DNA of 64,000 bases from Enhydrobacter aerosaccus (lineage in GTDB: Bacteria > Pseudomonadota > Alphaproteobacteria > Reyranellales > Reyranellaceae), in NCBI RefSeq assembly GCF_900167455.1, contig NZ_FUWJ01000001.1, positions 1,488,001 through 1,552,000 on the forward strand, read 5' to 3'. Positions 25,726 through 34,128 of this stretch are shown here, one piece after another. Within the stretch, counting starts at the first letter, position 1, and each line of letters opens with the position of its first letter. The notes below the pieces were generated by a model. The model was not told the DNA's origin, ran no database searches, and saw nothing but the letters and a program-made list of their open reading frames with translations. A program made the position numbers and the translations under genes.

Positions 25726-26999
25726 ACTGGAACAAGCAGTACGCGCTGAGAAGCTATCTCCGCTCATCGATGTGGCTTGTGCCCCTGGCCGCGTACGTCG
25801 TCTCGCTTGCACTGATACGTGTGCTCGGACGTGTCGACGACTGGCTCGACTGGTCCTGGAACTGGGTGCTGGAAATTCCGGCCGCGCAGTCGGCTCTGGA
25901 AGTCTTCATCGCCGCGATGTTGTCGTTCATCGTTTTTACGTTCAGTTCGTTGTTGGTGGCGATCCAGGTCGCCAGCGCCCAGCTGACGCCGCGAATCATT
26001 GCCACCACCTTGTTGCGCGACAACACGATCCGCTTTGTCGTGGCGCTTTTCGTCCTGACCCTGGCGTTCAACCTTGGCGTTCTTGCTCGAACGCAGATGA
26101 AGATTCCCTATCTGCTGTTCACCATCGCGTTCGTGCTGAGCGGCGCGTCAGTGGCCGCCTTTCTCTACCTGATAGACTACGCAGCCCGGCTGCTGCGTCC
26201 CGTCAGTATCGTGTGGCGCCTCGGTGAGGATGGCCTATCCGTTCTGCAGGATGTCTATCCCGTCCGAATCGAGGGAGCGCATCATCCCTCGCCACCAATG
26301 CCCCGGCTGGGTCCGGCAGACAGGGAAATCGCCCATCAAGGAAAGTCGGCGATCGTTCTGGCGGTCGATCTCGATACCGTCAGAAAGGAAGCCGAGCGCA
26401 CCGACGGCGTGATCGAATTCGCCCATCGCGTCGGCGACTTCGTCGCCACGGACGAACCCCTGTTTCTGATGCACGGGGGAGCCATTGCCGCCGACGATCG
26501 CCTGCTTCGGTCCGCTGTCGCATTTGGTCCCGAACGAACCATCGAACAGGATGCGACGTTCGCCTTTCGCGTCATTGTCGATATTGCCGTCAAAGCCCTA
26601 TCGAGCGCGATCAACGATCCAACGACGGCTGTCCTGTCGATTGACCAGTTGCACCGATTGCTGCGAGCCGTGGGTCGGCGTCATCTTCATGACGATATCA
26701 TACGGAGTGCCGACGGAAAGACGCGCGTCGTTTTCAGGACGCCGAACTGGGAGGATTTCGTGGCTCTATCCTGCCGCGAGATCCGCCTCTATGGCGTCTC
26801 GAACTTTCAGGTCGCTCGCCGGCTGAGAGCGATGCTGGAGAACCTCCTGCGCACCCTGCCCGAGGCCCGGCTTCCGGCCTTGCGCGAGGAACTGGAACTG
26901 CTCGACCAGGCGCTGGACCGGTTGGCCATGCTGCCGCAGGACCTCGCCCTGGCGCGCACGGCCGATTTGCAGGGGCTGGGCGCCGCACTCCGTACCTGA
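25722..26999 (+). CDS. DUF2254 domain-containing membrane protein
   Basis: A 425-residue protein with four N-terminal hydrophobic helices (about 18-38, 60-82, 105-125, 133-155) and a soluble C-terminal region. SFIVFTFSSLLVAIQVASAQLTPR followed by LLRDNTIRF is the diagnostic DUF2254 stretch; later SAINDPTTAVLSIDQL is also conserved. The start is a TTG overlapping the stop of the BASS gene, with AAGGAAG upstream, so translational coupling is likely. Longer frames to 25542 overlap the transporter. Function unknown; the pairing with an ion-coupled carrier suggests an ion- or pH-homeostasis role, which is speculative. Confidence 0.9.
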   Translation: MNWNKQYALRSYLRSSMWLVPLAAYVVSLALIRVLGRVDDWLDWSWNWVLEIPAAQSALEVFIAAMLSFIVFTFSSLLVAIQVASAQLTPRIIATTLLRDNTIRFVVALFVLTLAFNLGVLARTQMKIPYLLFTIAFVLSGASVAAFLYLIDYAARLLRPVSIVWRLGEDGLSVLQDVYPVRIEGAHHPSPPMPRLGPADREIAHQGKSAIVLAVDLDTVRKEAERTDGVIEFAHRVGDFVATDEPLFLMHGGAIAADDRLLRSAVAFGPERTIEQDATFAFRVIVDIAVKALSSAINDPTTAVLSIDQLHRLLRAVGRRHLHDDIIRSADGKTRVVFRTPNWEDFVALSCREIRLYGVSNFQVARRLRAMLENLLRTLPEARLPALREELELLDQALDRLAMLPQDLALARTADLQGLGAALRT

Positions 27000-27110
27000 C
27001 GCTTGTGCCGGCTTGCCGCGATTCAGGCCCTATCCAGGTGTCGCAATTCATCCCGCCTTGGACACCAATAGGCTCCAAGTGGAGAGGGCTGGTCATTCAC
27101 GAGCAGAGAA

Positions 27111-27186
27111 TGGCGTCCCCAAGGGGATTCGAACCCCTGTTACCGCCGTGAAAGGGCGATGTCCTAGGCCTCTAGACGATGGGGAC
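27111..27186 (-). tRNA. tRNA-Glu (anticodon TTC)
   Basis: Read on the minus strand it starts GTCCCCATCGTCTAGAGGCC, has anticodon loop CTTTCAC (TTC), T-loop GTTCGAATC, and a 7-bp acceptor stem closing with GGGGAC, then G and an encoded CCA. It lies 80 bases downstream of recJ on the same strand. Confidence 0.97.
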
Positions 27187-27266
27187 GAGGCGCAAGAGCG
27201 GTGCATGTAACGGTCCACGGTCGGCAAATCAAGCAGGAGAAATGGGGCCGTCTCCCTGGCCTGCCC

Positions 27267-29087
27267 CTAGAGGTGGACCGACCCGGAGGCCGAAGCGGCG
27301 TCATCGATCTGGAGACGCACGCTCGCCCTGCCGTTATAGCGGTCGACCCGCAGGGCGCCGGCCACATGCAGGATGGGCTTGGTGCGGTCCAGCAAAGCGG
27401 CACCCAGCGGCGTCTGGCCGGCACGAAAGGCGATCGCCTCGATCCGGCTCCGATCCTGGCCGACCAAGGTGCAGCGTATATGCGCTTCCCCGACCGGCTG
27501 GGCGTAATCGACACGGACGCCCGTCAGGGCGAAGCGCGGGAGCGCATTACCGGCACCGAAGGGACCGGCCCGTTCGATCATGGCGACGAGGTCCTGGGTG
27601 GCTGCCGCCGGCGCCAGGGCCGCGTCGATCCCCAGCTCCCGCATGGGTGGCGCTGCGCCAAGTTGGGGGCCGACCCGCTCGTCGAGGAACTTGGCCAGGG
27701 CCGTCAACTGGTCGCGGGCCACTGTCAGGCCCGCCGCCATGGCGTGTCCGCCGCCGTTGATCAGCAGCCCGTGCTGCCGGGCAGCAATCACCGCCGCGCC
27801 GAGGTCGACGCCGCGCACCGAGCGACCCGAGCCCTTCCCGAGGTCGCCATCCATGCCGATGACGAAGGCTGGTCGTCCGTAACGCTCGACCAGGCGGCTG
27901 GCGACGATGCCGATCACGCCGACATGCCACCCCTCGCTCTCGACCAGCAGAGCGGACGGCAGCCCCTGGCGATCGGGGCCGTAAGTGCCTTCGATCCGCT
28001 CGATAGCCTGGTCCAGCACCTGGCGCTCGATGGCCCGCCGCTCGGCATTCAGTTCATCCAACCGCAGCGCCAGGGCCGCCACCTCGTGCGGATCGTCGCT
28101 CGACAGCAGCCGCGCTCCGAGATCGGCCTGTCCCACGCGACCACCGGCATTGACGCGCGGTCCCAGCATGAACCCAAGATGATAGGCGCCCGGAGGTTCG
28201 CGCAGACGGGCCACGTCGGCGAGCGCAGCCAAGCCCGCATTGCTTCGGTCCGCCATGACCCGCAGGCCCTGCCGCACCAGGGCGCGGTTCAGTCCCGTCA
28301 ACGGCACCACATCGGCCACCGTTCCGAGGGCCACAAGGTCAAGCCATTGGCGCAAATCGGGCTCCGGGCGGTCGGCGCCATACCAGCCTGCCTCGCGCAG
28401 GGCCCGGTTCACGCCGACGGCCAGAAGAAAGGCGACTCCTACCGCTGCGAGTTGCTTGTGGGGACTTTGCTCGTCGATTCGATTTGGGTCCACCACGGCG
28501 ACGGCGGGCGGCAACGCGATCTCGGCCTGATGATGATCGATCACGATCATGTCGAGGCCCAGGCGCTTCGCCTCGGCCAGCGGATCATGGGCCGTGACGC
28601 CGCAATCGACGGTGACGACCACGGCGGCGCCGGCCTCCTTGAGCTTGGTCAGGGCCGCACTGTTGGGGCCATACCCTTCCCGCACGCGATCGGGAATGTA
28701 GAAGCCGATGTTGGCGCCGACCGCGCGGAAGAAGCGAAGCAGAAGCGCCGACGAGGTCGCGCCGTCGACATCGTAGTCGCCGAACACGACGACGCGCTCG
28801 CCGGTGCGCACGGCCCGGACCAGGCGCGCCACGGCAGCATCCATGTCCTTGAGATGCAGCGGGTCGGGCAGGAACTTGCGCAGCGTCGGCTCGAGAAAGT
28901 CGGGAACTCCCTCCAGATCGACAGAACGAGCGGCCAACAAACGACAGACCGCGTCGGGCAGGCCGTGACGTTGCGCCATCGCGAGGGCGAGCCGTTCGTC
29001 GGCGAGACGCTCCGCCCAGCGGCGCCCCGTCAGGGAGCGTTCGACACCGAGAAACGCCGCCCGGGCCACGCGGATATCGGAAGACAT
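27267..29087 (-). CDS. recJ: Single-stranded-DNA-specific exonuclease RecJ
   Basis: A 606-residue protein. The DHH phosphoesterase motifs are present in order: DYDVDG at 104-109 (motif I), VDCGVTAHD near 160-168, DHH at 184-186 (motif III), and the GGHAMAAGLT motif of the DHHA1 domain near residue 440. The C-terminal OB-like domain (VRVDYAQPVGEAHIRCTLVGQD) is full length. RecJ degrades single-stranded DNA 5' to 3' in RecF-pathway repair, mismatch repair and base excision. It is the last protein gene of a minus-strand run from the aminotransferase through hom and glpX, an order common in alphaproteobacteria. Confidence 0.98.
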   Translation of the reverse strand: MSSDIRVARAAFLGVERSLTGRRWAERLADERLALAMAQRHGLPDAVCRLLAARSVDLEGVPDFLEPTLRKFLPDPLHLKDMDAAVARLVRAVRTGERVVVFGDYDVDGATSSALLLRFFRAVGANIGFYIPDRVREGYGPNSAALTKLKEAGAAVVVTVDCGVTAHDPLAEAKRLGLDMIVIDHHQAEIALPPAVAVVDPNRIDEQSPHKQLAAVGVAFLLAVGVNRALREAGWYGADRPEPDLRQWLDLVALGTVADVVPLTGLNRALVRQGLRVMADRSNAGLAALADVARLREPPGAYHLGFMLGPRVNAGGRVGQADLGARLLSSDDPHEVAALALRLDELNAERRAIERQVLDQAIERIEGTYGPDRQGLPSALLVESEGWHVGVIGIVASRLVERYGRPAFVIGMDGDLGKGSGRSVRGVDLGAAVIAARQHGLLINGGGHAMAAGLTVARDQLTALAKFLDERVGPQLGAAPPMRELGIDAALAPAAATQDLVAMIERAGPFGAGNALPRFALTGVRVDYAQPVGEAHIRCTLVGQDRSRIEAIAFRAGQTPLGAALLDRTKPILHVAGALRVDRYNGRASVRLQIDDAASASGSVHL

Positions 29088-29153
29088 TCGCTCTCTATAT
29101 CGGATTTCCCTGGGGACGGGGGAATTGCAGCGTCTCGTGCAGTCCGGCGGCGT

Positions 29154-29666
29154 TTACCATTTCCATTCGAACGGCCACAGCCGCAGCACCGCCACATTGA
29201 TGCGCGTAGCGGCGACACCGCCAATCTGCAGCGTCAACGGCTCGCTCTTGACCTCGACCTGCACGCTCAAGCGGGTCCCGGGGCAGTCCGTGGCGCGATC
29301 TGCCGCGAGTATCGGCAAGCGCTTGCCGTCCTGGACCGCGTCGATCCAGGCTTCTTCCGACAGGACGATGCGATAGCGGCCAGCGGGGATATTCTCCAAC
29401 GTGACGATGCCGCCCTGGCCACCGTCGCTCCCACGCTCCGGAGCCGCGAGGTAGATGACGTCGGAAACCGGCCGCAGGCGCAGGCCGAAGACGCCTTCCT
29501 TCGGCAGCGACTGGGCACTATCGACAACGGGAATATAGGCCGAGAACGGGTCGGGCGCGCGCGCCACCGCCCATGGCACCAGCCCGCACGCATCCTGCGC
29601 CGCCGCCGGCAATGCCGTCAGCGACAGGACAGCCGCAAGGAGGAAAGCCGCTCCCTTCTTTCCCAT
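29154..29666 (-). CDS. Hypothetical secreted protein
   Basis: A 170-residue protein with a clear signal peptide (KKGAAFLLAAVLSLTALPAAAQ, cleavage near residue 23). The mature part has a Cys pair (DACGL and TDCPG) and a central beta-rich region (GGIVTLENIPAGRYRIVLSEEAWID) like a carboxypeptidase-regulatory or SpaA-type strand layout, ending in a tryptophan-rich tail. ATG 29666 is chosen for the signal peptide; the longer frame to 29723 and possible GTG starts are alternatives. It lies between glpX and recJ on the same strand. I do not recognise a family name. Confidence 0.8.
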   Translation of the reverse strand: MGKKGAAFLLAAVLSLTALPAAAQDACGLVPWAVARAPDPFSAYIPVVDSAQSLPKEGVFGLRLRPVSDVIYLAAPERGSDGGQGGIVTLENIPAGRYRIVLSEEAWIDAVQDGKRLPILAADRATDCPGTRLSVQVEVKSEPLTLQIGGVAATRINVAVLRLWPFEWKW

Positions 29667-29729
29667 TCGACGCGCGGACCTCACGACCCGCCTCTCAGGC
29701 GGCTCCGTGCCGCCACCGATCAAGAATGG

Positions 29730-30716
29730 CTAAGCCCAGCTCGGCAGGCCAGTCTTGATCGAGAAATTGTGATGCGCCGACACCCACCGCACGGTTCCGG
29801 TCTTGGAGCGCATGACGATCGAATGGGTCTCCGCGCCGTTGCCGAAGCGGCGGACGCCCTTCAGCATCGAGCCGGATGTCACGCCAGTGGCCGCGAACAT
29901 GACGTCGCCCTTGGCCATGTCGGTCATCGAGTACTTGCGGTTGAGATCGGTGATGCCCCACTTGCGGGCACGCGCCTTCTCGTCGTCGTTGCGGAAGAGG
30001 AGCCGACCCTGGATCTGGCCGCCGATGCAGCGCAGCGCCGCCGCCGCCAGTACGCCTTCCGGTGCGCCGCCGGAGCCGATGTAGATATCGATGCCCGAAT
30101 CACCCGTCGACGTCGCGATCACGCCGGAAACGTCGCCATCGCCGATCAGCATGATGCGGGCACCCGCCTCGCGGACCTTGGCGATCAGTTCGGCATGGCG
30201 CGGGCGATCGAGGATGCAGACGACGAGATCGTCGATCTCCACCTTCTTGGCCTTGGCGAGATCCTTGAGATTCTGTTCCGGTGTCTTGTCCAGGTCGACG
30301 ATGCCTTCGGGCAGGCCGCCGCCGACGGCGATCTTGTCCATGTAGACGTCAGGAGCGTTGAGGAAGCCGCCATGCTCGGCCATCGCCATGACCGCCAGCG
30401 CATTGGGCAGTCCCTTGGCCGTGATGGTCGTACCTTCCAGTGGATCCAGCGCGATGTCGATCTTGGGACCGCTACCCGTGCCGACCTTTTCGCCGATATA
30501 GAGCATCGGCGCTTCGTCGCGTTCGCCTTCGCCGATCACGACCGTGCCGTCGATGTTCAACGAGTTCAGAGTCGTGCGCATGGCGTCCACGGCCGCCTGG
30601 TCGGCCTTCTTCTCGTCGCCGCGGCCCATGAGCTTGGACGCCGCGAGCGCCGCCGCTTCCGTCACACGCACTGCCTCCAAGGCCAGGTTGCGGTCCATCT
30701 TGCCAATATCCGCCAT
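29730..30716 (-). CDS. glpX: Class II fructose-1,6-bisphosphatase
   Basis: A 328-residue cytosolic enzyme. It shows the GlpX-type signatures: GEGERDEAPMLYIGE near residue 63-77, DPLEGT at 91-96 and a Gly-rich GSGGAPEGVLAAAALRC segment. It removes the 1-phosphate from fructose 1,6-bisphosphate in gluconeogenesis, and in some relatives also acts on sedoheptulose bisphosphate. It starts 31 bases downstream of the hom stop, on the same strand, an arrangement conserved in many alphaproteobacteria. Length matches the family. Confidence 0.97.
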   Translation of the reverse strand: MADIGKMDRNLALEAVRVTEAAALAASKLMGRGDEKKADQAAVDAMRTTLNSLNIDGTVVIGEGERDEAPMLYIGEKVGTGSGPKIDIALDPLEGTTITAKGLPNALAVMAMAEHGGFLNAPDVYMDKIAVGGGLPEGIVDLDKTPEQNLKDLAKAKKVEIDDLVVCILDRPRHAELIAKVREAGARIMLIGDGDVSGVIATSTGDSGIDIYIGSGGAPEGVLAAAALRCIGGQIQGRLLFRNDDEKARARKWGITDLNRKYSMTDMAKGDVMFAATGVTSGSMLKGVRRFGNGAETHSIVMRSKTGTVRWVSAHHNFSIKTGLPSWA

Positions 30717-30747
30717 CGTTTCCTCCGTCGGTTTCCCGGAACGCCAC

Positions 30748-32040
30748 CTAGAACGTTTCGATCCTGATCAGGCAGGGCTCTGCCGCCACCGCCCGCAACT
30801 TGGCGATGCGCGCCACCGCACGCTGCATCGCCGCCTCTTCCGTCTCGTGCGTGGTCAGCACGACGGGTACCTCGCCCGATTGCGACCGGCCGCGTTGCAA
30901 CATCGATTCCACCGAGATGCGCTCCTTGGCCAGCACACCCGAGATCGCCGCGATCACGCCTGGCCGATCCTGCACCATCAGGCGCATATAGTAGGCTCCG
31001 ACATGGCGGCCGATCGGGGCCACCTTCTTCGCCGCCAACTGGGCCGCCGGCACGACGAAGGCCGGCATGTCGCGCCCGCGCGCCACATCGACCAGGTCAG
31101 CGACCACGGCCGAGGCGGTCGGTCCCTGCCCGGCGCCGCGTCCCTGGAACATCGTGGTACCGACGAAATCGCCCTCGACCACCACGGCATTGAACACGCC
31201 TTCGATGTGGGCGATCGGCGCTTCGAGCGGCACCATGCAGGGATGGACGCGCTGTTCGATGCCGTACCGCGTCTCGCGCGCCAGGCCCAGGAGCTTGATG
31301 CGATAGCCCAGCTCCTCGGCGAACTGGATATCCATCGAGGTGACGCGCCGGATGCCCTCGACATGGACGCCTTCGAAGTTGACCTGGCAGCCGAAGGCGG
31401 CGCCGGTCAGGACCGCGAGCTTGTGCGCCGCGTCGATACCGTCGACGTCGAAGCTGGGATCGGCCTCGGCGTAGCCCGCCGCCTGCGCCTCGGCCAGCAC
31501 AACATCGAAGTCGCGTCCGGTCTCGCGCATGGTCGTAAGGATATAGTTACACGTGCCGTTCAGGATGCCGTACAGGCGGCTGACCTTGTTGCCGACCAGG
31601 CCTTCCCGCAGCGCCTTGATAATGGGAATGCCGCCGGCGACCGCGGCCTCGAAGGCGAGAATGCGGCCCTTCTTCTCCGACAGTTCCGCGAGCTCGGTGC
31701 CGTGCATGGCCAGCAACGCCTTGTTGGCGGTGACGACGTGCTTGCCCGATGCCAGCGCCTTGCGCACCAGCTGCCGCGCAATACCGCCGGAGCCGCCGAT
31801 AAGCTCGATCACGACATCGAGGTCCGAGGCTTCCGCCAGCGCCAGCGGATCCTTCTCCCAGCGCACGCCGCGCAGGTCGATATCGCGCTTCTTGGCCTTG
31901 CTGCGCGCGCTGACGGCCACGAGCTTGAGCGGCCGACCGCCGCGCAGGGATAAAAGCCGGCCATGCTCGGCCAGCAACTTGACGACGCCTGCGCCCACTG
32001 TGCCGAGGCCGGCGATGCCGATTCTGAGGGGTGGTTTCAT
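30748..32040 (-). CDS. hom: Homoserine dehydrogenase
   Basis: A 430-residue enzyme. The NAD(P)-binding loop GLGTVGAGV is at residues 11-19; the catalytic domain follows (AVAGGIPIIKALREGL, GILNGTCNYILT, EADPSFDVDGIDAAHKLAVL), with the catalytic Lys in DAAHKL. A C-terminal ACT domain (about 352-425, MVQDRPGVIAAISGVL) indicates feedback control, usually by threonine. It reduces aspartate semialdehyde to homoserine for threonine and methionine. It begins 25 bases after the aminotransferase stop, so the two should be cotranscribed. Confidence 0.98.
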   Translation of the reverse strand: MKPPLRIGIAGLGTVGAGVVKLLAEHGRLLSLRGGRPLKLVAVSARSKAKKRDIDLRGVRWEKDPLALAEASDLDVVIELIGGSGGIARQLVRKALASGKHVVTANKALLAMHGTELAELSEKKGRILAFEAAVAGGIPIIKALREGLVGNKVSRLYGILNGTCNYILTTMRETGRDFDVVLAEAQAAGYAEADPSFDVDGIDAAHKLAVLTGAAFGCQVNFEGVHVEGIRRVTSMDIQFAEELGYRIKLLGLARETRYGIEQRVHPCMVPLEAPIAHIEGVFNAVVVEGDFVGTTMFQGRGAGQGPTASAVVADLVDVARGRDMPAFVVPAAQLAAKKVAPIGRHVGAYYMRLMVQDRPGVIAAISGVLAKERISVESMLQRGRSQSGEVPVVLTTHETEEAAMQRAVARIAKLRAVAAEPCLIRIETF

Positions 32041-32065
32041 AGCTGCCTGATACGACAGGAGGAGA

Positions 32066-33322
32066 TCAGGCGCGAGCCTTCAACGGCGTGATATTGTCCC
32101 CAACACCGCGCAGATAGAGATCGATCGCCCGGGACGGATCGGCCATTACCTGCCGAATGTTGCGTATTGCCTGCCGGATCCGATGCTTGTTCTCGACCAG
32201 GGCGATGCGCACGTGTGCGTCGCCATGCTCGCCGAAGCCGATACCGGGTGACACCGCGACATTGGCCTGTGTCAGCATCAGCTTCGAGAAGGCCAGCGAG
32301 CCCAGCTCGGCGAAGGGCTTGGGAATCGGCGCCCAGGCGAACATGCTGGCGGACGGCGACGGCAGGTCCCATCCGGCCGTCCTCAGCCCCTCGATCATGA
32401 CGTCGCGCCGCTCCTTGTAGGTGTTGCGCGCCTCAACGATGCAATCCTGCGGGCCATTCAGGGCGGCCGTGGCCGCCACCTGGATCGGTGTGAAGGCACC
32501 GTAATCGAGGTACGACTTGATGCGCGTGAGCGCATGGATGAGCGTCTTGTTGCCGGCCGCGAAACCGATGCGCCAGCCCGCCATCGAGTAGGTCTTGCTC
32601 ATGGAGGTGAATTCGACCGCGATATCTCGTGCACCCGGCACCTGCAGCACCGACGGCGGCGGCACGCCCTCGAAGTAGATCTCCGCATAGGCGAGATCGG
32701 ACAGGATCCAGATGTTCTGGCGTTTGCAGAAATCGACGATCGCCGCATAGAAATCGAGATCGACGACCTGTGCCGTGGGGTTGGACGGATAATTCAGCAC
32801 CAGCGCGATCGGCTTGGGCACCGTGTGGCGGACAGCGCGCTCGAGCGCCGGCAAGAACTCTTCGAGTGAAGTGCTTCCGGGAACCGGGATGTGCCGCACC
32901 GACCCGCCGGCAATGATGAAGCCGTAGGGATGGATGGGATAGCTGGGATTCGGCACCAGCACGATGTCGCCCGGTGAAGTGATCGCCTGGGCGAGGTTGG
33001 CCAGCCCCTCCTTCGAGCCGAGCGTGACGATGATCTCGCTCTCGGGGTCGAGATCGACATTGAAGCGGCGCTGGTAATAGGCCGCCTGCGCCTTGCGGAG
33101 GCCAGGAATGCCGCGCGAGGCCGAGTAGCCGTGAGCGCGCGGATTGGCGGCGGCCTCGGCCAGCTTGGCGACGATGTGCGGCGCGGTGGGGAGATCCGGA
33201 TTGCCCATGCCAAGGTCGATCACGTCCTGTCCGGCGGCTCGGGCGCGCGCCTTCATCGCATTCACTTCCGCGAATACGTAGGGCGGTAGGCGCTTGAGTC
33301 GATGGAATTCCGAATCGTCCAT
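32066..33322 (-). CDS. Class I/II PLP-dependent aminotransferase (AlaC / LL-DAP aminotransferase-like)
   Basis: A 418-residue fold type I aminotransferase. The N-terminus (FHRLKRLPPYVFAEVNAMK, DLGMGNPDLPT) and the PLP-lysine motif SMSKTYSMAGWRIGF identify the group that includes AlaC and proteins annotated as LL-diaminopimelate aminotransferase. In alphaproteobacteria this gene regularly precedes hom, as here (25 bases). Likely role: transamination in alanine, aspartate-family or methionine metabolism. The precise substrate cannot be fixed from sequence. Confidence 0.93.
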   Translation of the reverse strand: MDDSEFHRLKRLPPYVFAEVNAMKARARAAGQDVIDLGMGNPDLPTAPHIVAKLAEAAANPRAHGYSASRGIPGLRKAQAAYYQRRFNVDLDPESEIIVTLGSKEGLANLAQAITSPGDIVLVPNPSYPIHPYGFIIAGGSVRHIPVPGSTSLEEFLPALERAVRHTVPKPIALVLNYPSNPTAQVVDLDFYAAIVDFCKRQNIWILSDLAYAEIYFEGVPPPSVLQVPGARDIAVEFTSMSKTYSMAGWRIGFAAGNKTLIHALTRIKSYLDYGAFTPIQVAATAALNGPQDCIVEARNTYKERRDVMIEGLRTAGWDLPSPSASMFAWAPIPKPFAELGSLAFSKLMLTQANVAVSPGIGFGEHGDAHVRIALVENKHRIRQAIRNIRQVMADPSRAIDLYLRGVGDNITPLKARA

Positions 33323-33397
33323 GTGCTTCTTCCCTTGGGCCTCGATGGCCGGCAGCCGGTGCGTCTAGAGCGTCGTCCCGCACCGATTTTAGCAAAC

Positions 33398-33910
33398 TCA
33401 GGTACCGGCCGGCTTGGCGTCAGCAGGCGGACCCGCGGGCGCATTGTCGCCGGCAGGCGGCGCCATCGGAGTCCCGGTGACCGAGCCGCGAGGCGGCGCG
33501 ACCGGCTGCGTCGGTGGCTCGCCAGGCTTGTCGCCCGACGTATTGGCCGACTTCGCCCGGTCTTGGGCCGCGCGCTCGCTGGCCGCGCGCTCGCTGGCCG
33601 CGCGATCCTGCTCGTCGCGAGCCCGTTCCTCCTTGTCCAGCTTCTCCTTCTGGGCCTTCTGGCCCCCGGTGGCCGCCACGACCGAGCCGATCTGCCTGGT
33701 CTCGCGGGTCTCGTCGACCGGCACGACAGGTGGGCCGTACTGCTGGTTGGTCGGCGGCGGCGGCAAGGTCGAACTGACCGGCACGTCTTTTTCCGCTCCC
33801 GGCCGCAGCTTCATCATGTCCGCAGGGGTGCTGCTGCCGAACCAATCGCAGCCCGACAGGAGAGCGAGCGACGCCATGCCCACGACGGCATAAAGGCAGC
33901 CACGACCCAT
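33398..33910 (-). CDS. Hypothetical lipoprotein with Pro/Ala-rich tail
   Basis: A 170-residue protein. A type II signal peptide ends in the lipobox LLSGC, so Cys21 should be lipidated. A short conserved-looking segment (ADMMKLRPGAEKDVPV) resembles the region found in DUF3035-like alphaproteobacterial lipoproteins. It continues with a charged, coiled-coil-prone stretch carrying two ASER repeats (RAASERAASERAAQDR) and a proline-rich end. ATG 33910 has GAGG six bases upstream; GTG 33940 is the longer alternative. Divergent from phaC by 218 bases and upstream of the aminotransferase-hom run. Confidence 0.78.
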   Translation of the reverse strand: MGRGCLYAVVGMASLALLSGCDWFGSSTPADMMKLRPGAEKDVPVSSTLPPPPTNQQYGPPVVPVDETRETRQIGSVVAATGGQKAQKEKLDKEERARDEQDRAASERAASERAAQDRAKSANTSGDKPGEPPTQPVAPPRGSVTGTPMAPPAGDNAPAGPPADAKPAGT

Positions 33911-34128
33911 CCTGTTCCTCGAAATCCGCATTGTCCTCACCTGCTGAACCTGCCCGCGCTGTTTACCGAAGGTCGCGCCAAAGTTTGACCCGTGAGTTGT
34001 CGCAGCCTACCTACTGGCTGAAAGATGGTCTTGGCAGCCCGGGCGAGCCCGCACAAGTTATAGTATCGGGATGGCACGACTATCGCAAGAAACGCTACAA
34101 AGGCGATGATCTAGAAGAGGAAACGCGC

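Noticed and set aside
27201..30767. 1188-codon open frame on the plus strand
   Set aside because: It is exactly antisense to recJ, the secreted protein gene and glpX. Its composition (His, Gln, Arg, Asp rich) is what antisense of GC-rich codons gives, and it has no recognisable domain.
30544..31953. 469-codon plus-strand frame
   Set aside because: Antisense to glpX and hom; no domain features.
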